A DNA stretch of 64,000 bases from Ciona savignyi (taxonomy: Eukaryota; Chordata; Ascidiacea; Phlebobranchia; Cionidae), in NCBI GenBank assembly GCA_000149265.1, contig CH002770.1, forward strand, positions 584,964-648,963, written 5' to 3'. Below the pieces are notes generated by a model, which saw only the letters and a program-made list of their open reading frames with translations, was not told the origin of the DNA and did no database searches. Of the stretch, positions 25,451 to 36,700 are shown piece after piece (positions within the stretch are counted from its first letter, which is position 1; the number at the start of each line of letters is the position of its first letter). The position numbers and the translations under genes are program-made.

Positions 25451-28400
25451 ATGGCTTCATTCGGGGAACAAAAGTTGTTGCTTAAATCAGATCGAAAATT
25501 GATTGGAATACGACCAGGAAGGAATGTAGAAGAGGTCATTCTAACTTACGATAATGGCATTACCATTTGTGATGTAAGTACTTATATCAGCTGTAATTTG
25601 TGTGTTAAGAAAGTCTTTATTTTTGTTTAGAATATCTCTTATGTTACAGTAATTTGGTTACCAAAGTTTCATTTTAAATATTTGGTAGCTGGAGTTAACC
25701 AAATGAACCAAATAAACTTTCTGACATGCAAGAAGTTTCCTGCTTTACCCTCTTTTAGTTTTTTCCTATACAAATGCACATTGTATATATGTGCAAACAA
25801 AGAATTCGTTATCGCAACAAAGTTTTGTTATATGTATTAGCCAGAGAGTGGTATAGTCTAATAACTTTCTCTCTTTATCGTCCTTAATCCGGATGTATTA
25901 TTTCAGATTGATCACAAAAAAGTGAAAAGGTCCTGGTCGATTGGAAAAGGCCAGCAATTCACAGCATCATGCATTTACAACAACAGAGACGATGAATATG
26001 TTGTTGTACAAGAAGGAATTGTTATTCGCACTTTTAACGAACAAAGTTTTAATAATGGACAGAGATTTACTGTAAGATTTTTTGTTTTTGTGATTTTTTT
26101 GTGTTTTAGCATAATAATTAGTGATGGCTGTTTTTGGGTTGGACTCTTTTAAGCTAGTTATTCCGAAATTTTTTAAATTACATCACTGTACTTAAAATGC
26201 TACCATGCACTATCGCCCACAGGGTACAGACAGTATTGAATCACTTGGTCCTATTAAAGTAAGGAACGTTTTTCCAGCTAGAATAGCTAGGGTAATTCGA
26301 CTGTGGAGATAATGTAATTGTGTGTTAAATACTGTGGGCGTGAGGTAATCTAACAATGTCTCACACACCAAGGTAGACATTAGCATCTTTCACTACCAGG
26401 TACACAATACACATAAAGTTAGTTAATTGTTAATTGTCAGAACTCAGAATTTTCCCATCTATCCTTAACTTTATAAAAAAAGACCCACTAGTAGCATTAT
26501 TTTGGTTATAATATAGCTACACCAATATATAAAGCTATAAAATAGTATGTTTGTATATAATATATACTAGATAGAAATATAATATATTGAAATTTTTCAG
26601 GTTAATGTTCCAATCTATGAAATAACAGCGGATTGTGACAACCATGATTCTGCTGTGGTGTTCAACAATGGAAATGTTCTCACCTTGGAAGCAGTTTTGG
26701 AAAATCCATCTGGCATTCCTTCCACTGACCCATTAGTTGGAAATATTCTGTTTTGCAAACTTCTTACCAATCTAACATCTGTTATGTGCATCCAGGAAGA
26801 TAATGTAAGACTTTGCTTTATGTATAAGATTTACATATATCAGTGACAGTAAGCCTGACATTAGGATAGGTCAACGGTTAACTGTTAAACTGATTTTAAT
26901 TAACCATGCTTCTTATTTCAAACCTTTTTCTTTATTACCCTAATCAAACCACAAAAAAAAAACTAAAAACACTTAAACAATTACAAAATGTTTAACCTAT
27001 TTGTTTTGTGTAACTTTATGCAAAAATCTGGCCACATGCAGAGCAGTAACATATGTGTCGGCACAGAGCAACGCTATTCAGTTCCACATTGTTTTAACAA
27101 AATCTTAGGCAAAATCGCAGGAATAAAATGTATTTGTTTTTAACGTTTTTTGACCTACACGGCTATTTTCAATCAAAATAAAGCAATATTTGCACTTTTT
27201 CGCTTCACTTATGTAATTAGCTAATTAGATCTGGGCACTGCAGGAATACTTTCTCGATAGTTCTTCAGAATTCACCTAATTCATATACCACCTTAAAGTA
27301 AAAGTCTCTTTTTTCATAATTTGTAGTTTCGGGCCAAGACCACCAACTAACGTTGAACACACCAATTCAAGTTTTTTTTTTTTAAACAAACAAATGACAG
27401 ACTGTTTTAGACAAGTGTTTTTTACAATTTAAACAACATTTTTACAATTTACTTTTTTTTTGTAAGTAATCAGTTTAACCCGAAAGTGTCGGGTGTCGGC
27501 TTGACACAGCTACCATCATTTTCTATTTTTGCATTTGATACAGCCATCATGAATAGTCCATGCATTAAATACTGCTATTTTAACAAGAACGGACATAGTA
27601 TGAGAATGAGGTGTGTTTTAATCCAAGTTCCTTCTAGAATTCCTTCCTGGTATTCGGAAACGGTTATCAGAATAATGAGAAATCGAAAATTCAATTCCAA
27701 TATAGAGCATGTGAACTACGAAGTGTATGTGTCCATTGCTCTTCTCCACAAGTCATAAAAGTGTTTTCATTGTGTAAGTGTTGTATTAAAGTTTAACCTA
27801 TTCTTCCTGATTTGGATGGTTGAATTGTGATCATTGAGATTAATCTTAGCCTGGCAGTCTCCGGCCGGTTAGCCTGGCGGTTAAGTGCGTCGCCTTTCAA
27901 TCGAAAGGTTGCAGGTGCGAAACTGGTCGCTAGCTAGACGGTTGTGTTCAGGCAATGCACTTTACGGACATTGTCTGAACCCAGCAGGTTAATTGGTTCT
28001 ACCAAATTGAAGGAACGTGTCTATCATACACAACACACTGGAATAGCTCCGGTAACCTGACCGTGGGCGCGAGGTGATCTGACAATTACCTGTGTGTTAA
28101 CGCCCTTGGTTTTTCCATCTACGGGGATAAACATGAATATCCTCTCCTATCCTATCCTAATCTGTTGATGCTATATTTTGCAAATAATAATATTTTGTAT
28201 CTTGCTTGCAGGGAATGATGGATCTGTGTGTGAGACTTCTATTTCCTTTCCTGTCAATATTAGCTTTCAAGTGGAATTTGTAAACATAAAAGAATTTCAG
28301 GATGTAAGTGAGCATGTTTGATATTTTATAAACTTGTTATGTCAGTCAAATCAAATTTAAGCCGATTTTGAGTAGCATACCAATCCAAAGTTGCACATTT

Positions 28401-31400
28401 GCTATGGCCTAATAAATATATTACCTTTTACTGGTAGTTGTATGAAGCATTTTCATTTCATGGATCTTTTTTATATTTTTTAACACCTTTTATTATTTTT
28501 ATTGTTTATTCATGACAAACCGAGCTACTATAGATTGCTTTCCTTATGTTCCAATTTAAAACAAATACCCCAAAAAATGTTTTAATTCGTTCCTTGTTTT
28601 TTGACTTTTTTTATAAAATTTAATAAAATAAAATATTACACTCAATTCAATGTATTATCAACCTAAATCTTTACAGAAGAGTATCAGTGAAAACAACATG
28701 CTTTCATTATCCAGTGATTGCATTGCACTAGTTGCACAAGAATCTGGTGGTATGTGTTTCAAGTGTAAATGAAAATGTGATTTATTTCTAAATAAACTTT
28801 TTCAGACTATCGTGAAGTGTCTGTGATTGACACCAAATTCGGAATGTGCCATCATACAATTTCTAGTTTACCTCTTTCTACAAAGGTAGGTGGTTGTTTA
28901 GCAATACAATCAGCACTTTAAAAGCCAAATTGTGCCCACAGTGTTAGCTCAACACTTTGGAATTAATTAAATCACAATTCTGAGTTTCAGTTACCAAACA
29001 AAACACCTATAAAGAGTGTAGTTATCCAAAGAACAATGTCCATAATAACTGTATCCAACCTACCTTATATTAGGTTTTATTATACCCATTGTCAGGACTC
29101 AGGTTCAATTCTACACTCGACTTTCAATAGCATAGCTGTTACATTTAAACCATTGGAAATCGCCTTGGACCGTTGCAGCAAAGTATATTAAAGTTTATTT
29201 GATTATTTTTTGTAAATACAAACAAGACAGAGATGCCAAAATTGACCAATAAATATACAGATCTACACAACGGGCCATAACCTGTATGTGGTGGATCAAC
29301 ACAGTGTTTCAGTTGTTCAATTCACCACGCATCCTGTGACGCTATCATCGGTGATCCGCAAACAGGCTGCTCCTGTGACCACGCCACTTGAAGCGATTTA
29401 TTGGAGCGCAGATGAGAACAAAGTAAATGGTGATCTGATATCATACTTGTTATCTGACAGATAAGTCTGGTGGTTTAGTCTGTCGTCTTTCAGCCGAAGG
29501 GTTGCAGATACGAAACTGGTCGCTAGCTAGTGTCCTTGGGCAAGGCAATTAACGGACATTTGCCTGAACCCAGCAGAAAAATGAATTTTACTAAATTTGA
29601 AGGAACGTGTGAATCATAACACTGCAAATGCAATAGCTTCTGTATTCCTATGGTGGGCGTGAGGTGACCTGACGATTGCATGTATGTTAATCCCCTTGGT
29701 TTCCCATTCATGGAGATAAACATGAATATCCTTCCCTCCTATTCAATTTATGATAAATATTTTTTAATATAGTTATCATTACTGTTACTCTTTTGCATTG
29801 TACATCGGTAAATTATCACAAATTTATTACCTTAATGGTTCTATCAGTGATATGTATATGTGTGGAAATATGTGGGAGTTATCAAATAACCAATGGTAAG
29901 ATTAGGAAGTCCCTTGCGACACCCGACTTGCAAGCAACCAGTTATAAATTTGTAACCCTTCGGTCCTAAAGCTGATGCACAAACCAACTATTTGGCTGAA
30001 TAATTAAAATTTTTATTATTATTATCATCATCGTGAATGAAAATGTGGCATGTAGACGATGTTTCTTTGTTTCTCCTTTTCAATGCTACTGTTATACAAA
30101 GCTTAGTAGCGCCGTTTTATTAAAATCCAATTATCACCTCTGCAGGTTTGTAATGAGGGAAGTGAATCCATGGAAAGCACCGAAGCTTTGTTACGGGTAA
30201 GCTTTTACCTGGTTTTAAGTTCATTAAAGATGGTAACATTTATTTTTTGACAATGATTATGGTTTTTATTTTATGTATTCTCACATATTTTCGTTGAAAT
30301 CAATTGAGATGGCATTTTTAAATAATTTTACACTGTACATGTGCAGATTTTCTCAAATTAGGCTTTCAAGTGTATTGCAATGGTAAGTTTTAAAACTGGC
30401 GTTAATAATATCTTCAGCAAACTAATCATGTGCATGCCAACATGGTATTCTAATAGATGCCAGTTGCCCAACAGCTCCATCTTCCAACCACCGATACACA
30501 AGAGTAGCATATCTTTACAGTGCACCAATGAAAGGCAAGCCACAAAGTACTGGGAGGAGATGTGGATTGCAAAGTCCGATTCACAGCGTCACCGACTCTG
30601 CTGCTCAACCTTCATGAAAGAACTTTTCACCAACCTCACCGACTCCAAGCTTTCCTGGATGCCACACCTGTTAGAGAAGATTGTTAAAAGTGGACATATC
30701 AGCTCTAGGTAAGGGAGATGTACGCTTTGAAAATTTTACACCACTGATGTAAATGGTAAAAAAGATAATTTGAGCACTGTAGGAATTTGGATAAAATTAG
30801 GGACTTATCACTTGAAATCAAACAGTTTAACCAATTAATTGTGTATGGTAATTTAATACGTTTTGTATTTAACTACCCTTGACAAAATATAATTTTTGAA
30901 TCATATGTATTATTATTATTTTAACAACTGACCAAGAATGTGTTCTTTTAAATAACTACTTTTAAAGATCAAACTCACAATAAACTCAAATTAAGTTGTG
31001 TTTACATCCATTTACAATTTGTGTTTGTTTTCAGTGTTTCCCCAAACTTAATTCGTGTCATACTTGAACACAAGGAATGGAAGTTACTAAGAACCTGCGT
31101 CAAACTTCTACGCGACATTTCGGAATCTGACGTCGTGTTATGTTTAGACTCATTGTTGGGGTAAATGTCTGTTGCCAGATCAGTTTATTTTTAACTTACA
31201 GTTTCATATTACAGAGATAATTTGATGGGGGATTTGCCGGAAGATATAATGTATCCTTTTCACTTATCCTACTGTGTTGTTAAAGATATGTTTAAATCTG
31301 CTAATAGATATGTTTAAAATAGAATTTCTTATATTGCAGTATATTATACTACTTGAATGTTTTGTATCTTTGACTGTTTATGCACAGAGTTGACATTTTA

Positions 31401-32359
31401 GCTCTACCTTATACTGAAGATCTACTGAAAAATGAAGTACGGAAATTACCATTTTTAAAATCAGTAGTAAGTATGAAGTGTGATGGTGACATTGTAATTG
31501 TAATTATCGAGTCTTTGTTTTACAGCAATTGTTAAAGTTCCTGAGAACGAAGTTAAATCTTTCTTCTTCTTTATCAGATTGTTTGCCGGATTACGACCAA
31601 GTAAGCATGTTTTGCTAAACAGCCTCATTCAGCACAATTGTATAGAGTTAAGCGATATTATATTGCCAGGTTCTTGGTTTTATCCATATCCAAGCGACTA
31701 TTCTGTGTTTGGATGTGTGAATGGCAATTGCATTGATTTGGTGGTTTGAAATGTATTGTCAAAAATCTGCTAATTTTTCTGTGAAAAGACTGCATTCTGG
31801 CAATTGTCTTTAAACATGTTCTCCCACCACAGATTGTAATAATAATGTGCTTTAACACATTATCTTAAAAGGGTTTTTAGTAACTGAAGTATTTTTCACT
31901 AACACACAAAAGGAATTTTATACATTACAAGAGTTCTGTGGTCAAGAACTTCCGAACTATATTCTCTTGTTAACCAGATTGGTATTATTGTACAGGTTGC
32001 TTCATGGATTGGGTTACTGCTGGACGCTCACAGCACCTCTATTATCACCACTCCTCATGTTTGGCCTTTACTAACTGAACTACAAAGCACAATTTTACTG
32101 CAGGTACATCTAATATCTGTCTTCCACTAAATTCAGTTGTGTGAAATGGCGCCGTATGTAAACTTACTGTAGCATTGTAGACTTGGTTAAAAATATAATC
32201 TGGCGATTTCATCATTTTTTGAAAACACCTTTTTTTCAGACGGAGCTGTTCTCAGAGCTGCAAAAGATAGATGTTCTTCTCAATCAAATTAACCAGCCGT
32301 GTAATTTTAACAAAAATTCAAATATCTTTGAATACTCTGTGCATCGCATGGTATTGTGA
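25451..32359 (+). CDS. NOL11: Nucleolar protein 11 homologue, 617 residues
   Basis: NOL11 is a metazoan UTP-A (t-UTP) component of the small-subunit processome, needed in the nucleolus for rDNA transcription and early pre-18S processing. Seventeen exons join in phase: 25451-25573, 25907-26071, 26223-26258, 26601-26804, 27638-27773, 28212-28303, 28677-28749, 28806-28885, 29261-29422, 30146-30196, 30521-30708, 31035-31160, 31215-31250, 31388-31466, 31526-31600, 31996-32103 and 32240-32359. They total 618 codons with the stop. Similarity to vertebrate NOL11 is recalled, not computed: RSWSIGKGQQFTASCI, DEYVVVQEGIVIRTF and the C-terminal WIGLLLDAHST ... LLTELQSTIL ... ELFSELQKIDVLLNQIN. The N-terminal half would be a WD-like beta-propeller and the C-terminal half helical. 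AATAAA begins about nine bases after the stop, supporting this end. It is shorter than human NOL11 (719), and weakest around the ninth to eleventh exons. Confidence 0.87.
27862..28166 (+). repeat. tRNA-derived SINE, best full-length copy
   Basis: This is the clearest copy of the most abundant repeat in the window. It has a tRNA-like head of about 75 bp with an A-box-like tagcctggcggttaagtgc and a B-box-like ggttgcaggtgcgaaac. A conserved body follows (ggacattgtctgaacccagc, ggaacgtgt, ggtaacctgaccgtgggcgc, cttggttttt). The 3' tail is a pentanucleotide tatcc repeat. The head implies polymerase III transcription and LINE-dependent movement, a general property of SINEs. It sits in the NOL11 intron 27774-28211, same strand. 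Confidence 0.85.
29468..29745 (+). repeat. tRNA-derived SINE copy in a NOL11 intron
   Basis: The head ggtttagtctgtcgtctttc, the B-box-like gggttgcagatacgaaac and the body down to gataaacatgaatatcc are all present. It has small deletions relative to 27862-28166 and lies in the 29423-30145 intron. Confidence 0.8.
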
Positions 32360-32481
32360 TATGCAAGAAATAAATCATTTTTGAACTTTACGCTGGCTTT
32401 CTTTCACTACAGGTCTACGTTTTAAAACCACTAAATACCCGATTAGATATGTATGTACTATTCACTCTGCAGGCGTTAGAG
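32360..32481. terminator. NOL11 3' end with poly(A) signal
   Basis: The hexamer aataaa lies about nine bases downstream of the TGA at 32357-32359, giving a very short 3' UTR. Confidence 0.6.
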
Positions 32482-32821
32482 CAGTGGTTCTCGATCTTTT
32501 TGACCTTGTGACCAATTAAGAAACAAACGAACGGATGCACTTTGCATTGAAAGAAGTCCAAAATATATGATGAATACTCGAAACAGTTCGGAAAAACTAT
32601 TTATCGAATTTTCCACATAACGAAATTACTGTTTCTTGAGCGCTATTGCTTTTCAAAAGTTAATGTAGAACTAACGTTACAATGGAAAGTAACAAACTAG
32701 ACACTAACTAACCATTTAGTAGTTTATGATTAATGCATACTCTGTCGAAAATTTACAAAATGGAAGTGTGGCGCTGGCGCACCTAGCTAACCCTTGGTGG
32801 CTCACCATTTCAGATACACTG
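32482..32821. mobile_element. hAT MITE, 340 bp
   Basis: The left end cagtggttctcgatcttttt and the right end (reverse complement cagtgtatctgaaatggtga) are of the form seen in many hAT non-autonomous elements. Flanking 8-mers are cgttagag (32474-32481) and cattagag (32822-32829), seven of eight identical, which fits a hAT target-site duplication. There is no ORF. It lies about 120 bp past the NOL11 stop. Confidence 0.75.
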
Positions 32822-32829
32822 CATTAGAG

Positions 32830-33746
32830 TAATATTTGGAATTAAACAGCATTACTTGGATTCAATCATTACATATAAGGCCTCTTTTGGCGACAATATA
32901 TTTTAATGTTTGTACATCTTCACGATTATCGAAAGGCAAAAAAGGTAGCTTTAAAAAAACACCACACAATATTGTTAGTGTTCTGGATTATAATAAAGGA
33001 AAGAACAATTCTCTTGAAAGAACAAAGTCCATCAATCAACCAAATGTTGTTTGAGATCCGATCATTTCGCAATGTGTCAAGGTTTTCATAACATGTAGCG
33101 ATTTTGGCACGTCATTTCCTGCCAATTATGATTAAAATTATTAATAAGGTGACACAAGAATGGGCTGGCAGCCAATGGCCACCTGGTCACATTTCACTTG
33201 AGTGCTAAGAATTGTGAACAATTCATGGTACGGTAATAAGTAAACACGCTGCAATAGGCCTGTCTACACTCTTTGGTTATTCTTTTGACGACCTGCTGTA
33301 ATAACATCCGTTGATTTACCATGCAAAGTCTATTAAAACCTAAAATCTAAAACAAACCAGAGCTTGACTGCTCCTGTGTTGTGTGAGTCAAGTTTTCTTG
33401 CATTGGTTGTTGCTCTGGAAGAAACATCTGAAGTGCTCGGTTTTGGCTGAAATTTTGAAGTTAAAATTGCAATAAAACTATATTTTAACTAGTGATCCTT
33501 TTGATTGTAAATTAGTAGCATTAATTCACACAAATCTTCTTGAAATTAAGTATTTTTTTGCTCAGATGTATCACAGAGACGGCATCCCTATTTCATGGCC
33601 ATTCGGTCCATGGCTATTACTGGGTTTAAGTATGTTACTTTCCTTAGGAGACTCTCTCTAATGCTAGCAACTGATTTTATTTTTAGCTGATGGCCAAATA
33701 TAAAACAAAACAAGTTTACAAAATCCTGAATTTTAACATCAGTCAC
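32830..33746. other. Intergenic interval between convergent genes
   Basis: It lies between the 3' ends of NOL11 (+) and the BTB zinc-finger gene (-). A minus-strand AATAAA at 33681-33676 is a likely poly(A) signal for the zinc-finger gene, about 66 bp past its stop. I see no gene in the remainder. Confidence 0.5.
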
Positions 33747-36700
33747 TCACTTTACATCAGTCATTTTCAACGTATTAAAGTTGTGGTTTGGTGGGGCTGG
33801 TGATAAAACTGTAACAACTGCAAGAAAAAGTTGATGGAAGTTAATTTGGCAGCTTTCAGATGGTTTGATATTGTTACTTGTTGGTTGCTGAGGATTGCTG
33901 TTCAGTATGGGAGTCGATGACACTGTTGTGATTGGACGCAATTCATTTCGCAGTCGTTTCGAGATTCCTACTTCGTAGGCTTGAACCTCAATGCCATGGA
34001 GGTTTTTCTTGTGTTTTTTTAGACTCCGGTTGGCTTTGTATGCCAAACCACACAAGCTACACACGTATGGCTTCTCTCCTTTGAAAACAGTGAAGCTTTT
34101 TAAACATAATCAAGCAATCATTTTATAATAAGATTTCTGGGTTTACACAGGATTCTAAACATTAACATATTAGGGTTATATTTTACATAACGCATAGCTA
34201 ATTTTCTGAATTTTACAGAACGCATAGCTAATTTTCTGAATTTTACAGAACGCATAGCTAATTTTTTGAATTTTACAGAACGCATAGCTATTTTTTTGAA
34301 TTTTACAGAACGCATAGCTAATTTTCTGAATTTTACAGAACGCATAGCTAATTTTCTGAATTTTACAGAACGCATAGCTAAATTTTTGAACAATGCCCCA
34401 CATAGGAATAGTGACGAAAAGCATTGTATTACATTATAAACACCAACCGGTATGGATTCTTGTATGTTCCAGCAATTTAGTCTTAAGTGGGAAGGTTCTG
34501 CCACAGATGTCGCAAGCGAATGGTCGGTACTGAAGATGGATGCTTGATATATGTCGAGCCAAACCACTTTTGTGGGCGAATCGCTTTTGGCACTCCATGC
34601 AAGAGAACCTGGATGATTTTTGTTTATAACAATTTCACATTAATTTTAAGCTAAGAAAAAAACACTTTACCCATGGAAATTTTTTATTCCAATGTTTACA
34701 GATGTAGCCATGTTAATGCAGCAAAAGGTTATGCCAATTTGTTTGTAATTTTGTAATTTTTAATCATGATCATAAGAGAAGTTTTATTTTGTTCAGCAAG
34801 CTCAAAATATTAAACTTTTGGTAATTTTGCTATAATGGAGAAGAATCTTCCACAGAGCTTAAGTTGACAGCCGCGCATATTTTTTATCAATTGGAAAAGC
34901 TGTTGCTGTGTGTTAATATGTTGCCCCATACTTGGTCAGTTCCAAACAGAGCGATGTGTTAATACGCTCACCTTTTAATCCCAACATGTGAAGCTTCATG
35001 CTCTTTGGCGTGGGCTTTCTGGGCAAAGCTTTTCCCACATACGGTGCAAGTAAAAGATTTCTCACCTGTATAGAAGTTGAAAAGTTGTTGTGAATTAAAG
35101 TTCCAGACTGCGCACTTGCCAACTATGCATGTAGAATATAGTTTGAAAAACACAATTGCATTTGCCATCAATGCATGTAGAATAAATTTTGAAGTAGACA
35201 AAATGAGATTTTAATATTTTATGGTATAAAAAAAGACGTATAATTACCACAACAGAACTACCATAGCCGTATTTTACTAAAAGTATAATTCTCTAAATTC
35301 TACAGGTTAGATATAAAACCACATTCAAATTATTTTATACTGACATGTTCAAATTTTTATTTTATACGTTCAAAAATATACTGACATTTTTAAACAGCTG
35401 CGAAAAAAATCGATATAGCAAACTTGTTGAAAAAATTTCTTGGTGCAAAACAAACTGACCGCTGTGTAGAATCATGTGAGTTTGAAGACTGCTCTTGTAT
35501 GGGAACTTCTTGCCACAGGAGGTGCATCCATACAGCTCATCGCCAGTGTGTGTTCTCACATGGAGCTGAAGTGGCAAATTCCAATATTGATACAAAAACT
35601 ATTTAAATTAGGAAATTTCTGTTGCTGGGTAAAAATGTAAACTTAATCAAATATATGATAGGATAGGAATCTTGATTATGATAAAAATATTTCATTTGTA
35701 CATATACCCTTGATTGTTTAATCTGTATTAATGTTTTAATCCAAAACTGCAGCATTTTGTGATAATAGAGGATTTTTATTCCACTTTTAAAGTATCTTTA
35801 AATCATTCTTGCTCCTAACTTAAATTTACCAAATTTCATTTGAAATTGCATGAAAATAACGTATGGGTAAAGAAATATAAATGGTTGGTGGTTTATGAAT
35901 AGAATCTGCAGTGTAGTACATTTTCCATCTAAAATAATGTATTTAATATTCTGTCTATGTGATAGTGGATAGACATTACCGCTTAAACTCTTTCAAAATA
36001 CACAACCGAACGATTACCTATCACATCAGACATCAGACTTTATTTTTTAATGTTGAAATGCAGTGCTTTAAGCAGCTAACCTTCATAACATAAGGGCTGG
36101 TGAACGTCTTGTTACAGACTGTACACTTTGATCGCTTCTTATTCAACACGTGCTTCAGCTTGTGTTCGGCAAGCTTGGTTTCGTTTACAAAATTCCGCTG
36201 ACAAATGTCGCACTGTACAAGCGTCGCTGCAGTGTGGAATCGAAGTTTATGTCGCTCCAGAGCCTTTCTGTAAACAAACAACCCTCTATACATATTTATA
36301 TATGTGTATATATACTTTGGAGCAAAATCCATGAATTTGTATGTAAGCAAAAAAAACTTAAAGCAAATGTAAGACTGTTAATTTTTTGATGTAATTTGTA
36401 AATGAAACAACTTAAAATGAAGTGTTATAATGGATTAGGTTTTCCTGTAAACAAACAACCCCCTATACATATTTATTATTTATATATATGTATATACTTT
36501 GGAGCAAAATGCATGAATTTGTATGTAAGCAAACAAGCAGATGTAAGACTGTTAATTTTTTGATCTAATTTGGAAATTAAACCTATAAAAATAATTTGTA
36601 ATTGAAACATCTTAAAATAAACAGTGTTGTAATGGATTAAGTTTTAAGCTGTACAATGTACAACTTTACTGTACACTTCTCCTGTGTAAGTGAAACAGTT

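Noticed and set aside
34170-34395. Regularly spaced repeats that could be taken for a CRISPR-like array or a repetitive protein gene
   Set aside because: The 30-bp units are contiguous without spacers and lie inside an intron of a eukaryotic gene. The 149-codon ORF across them is exon plus intron.
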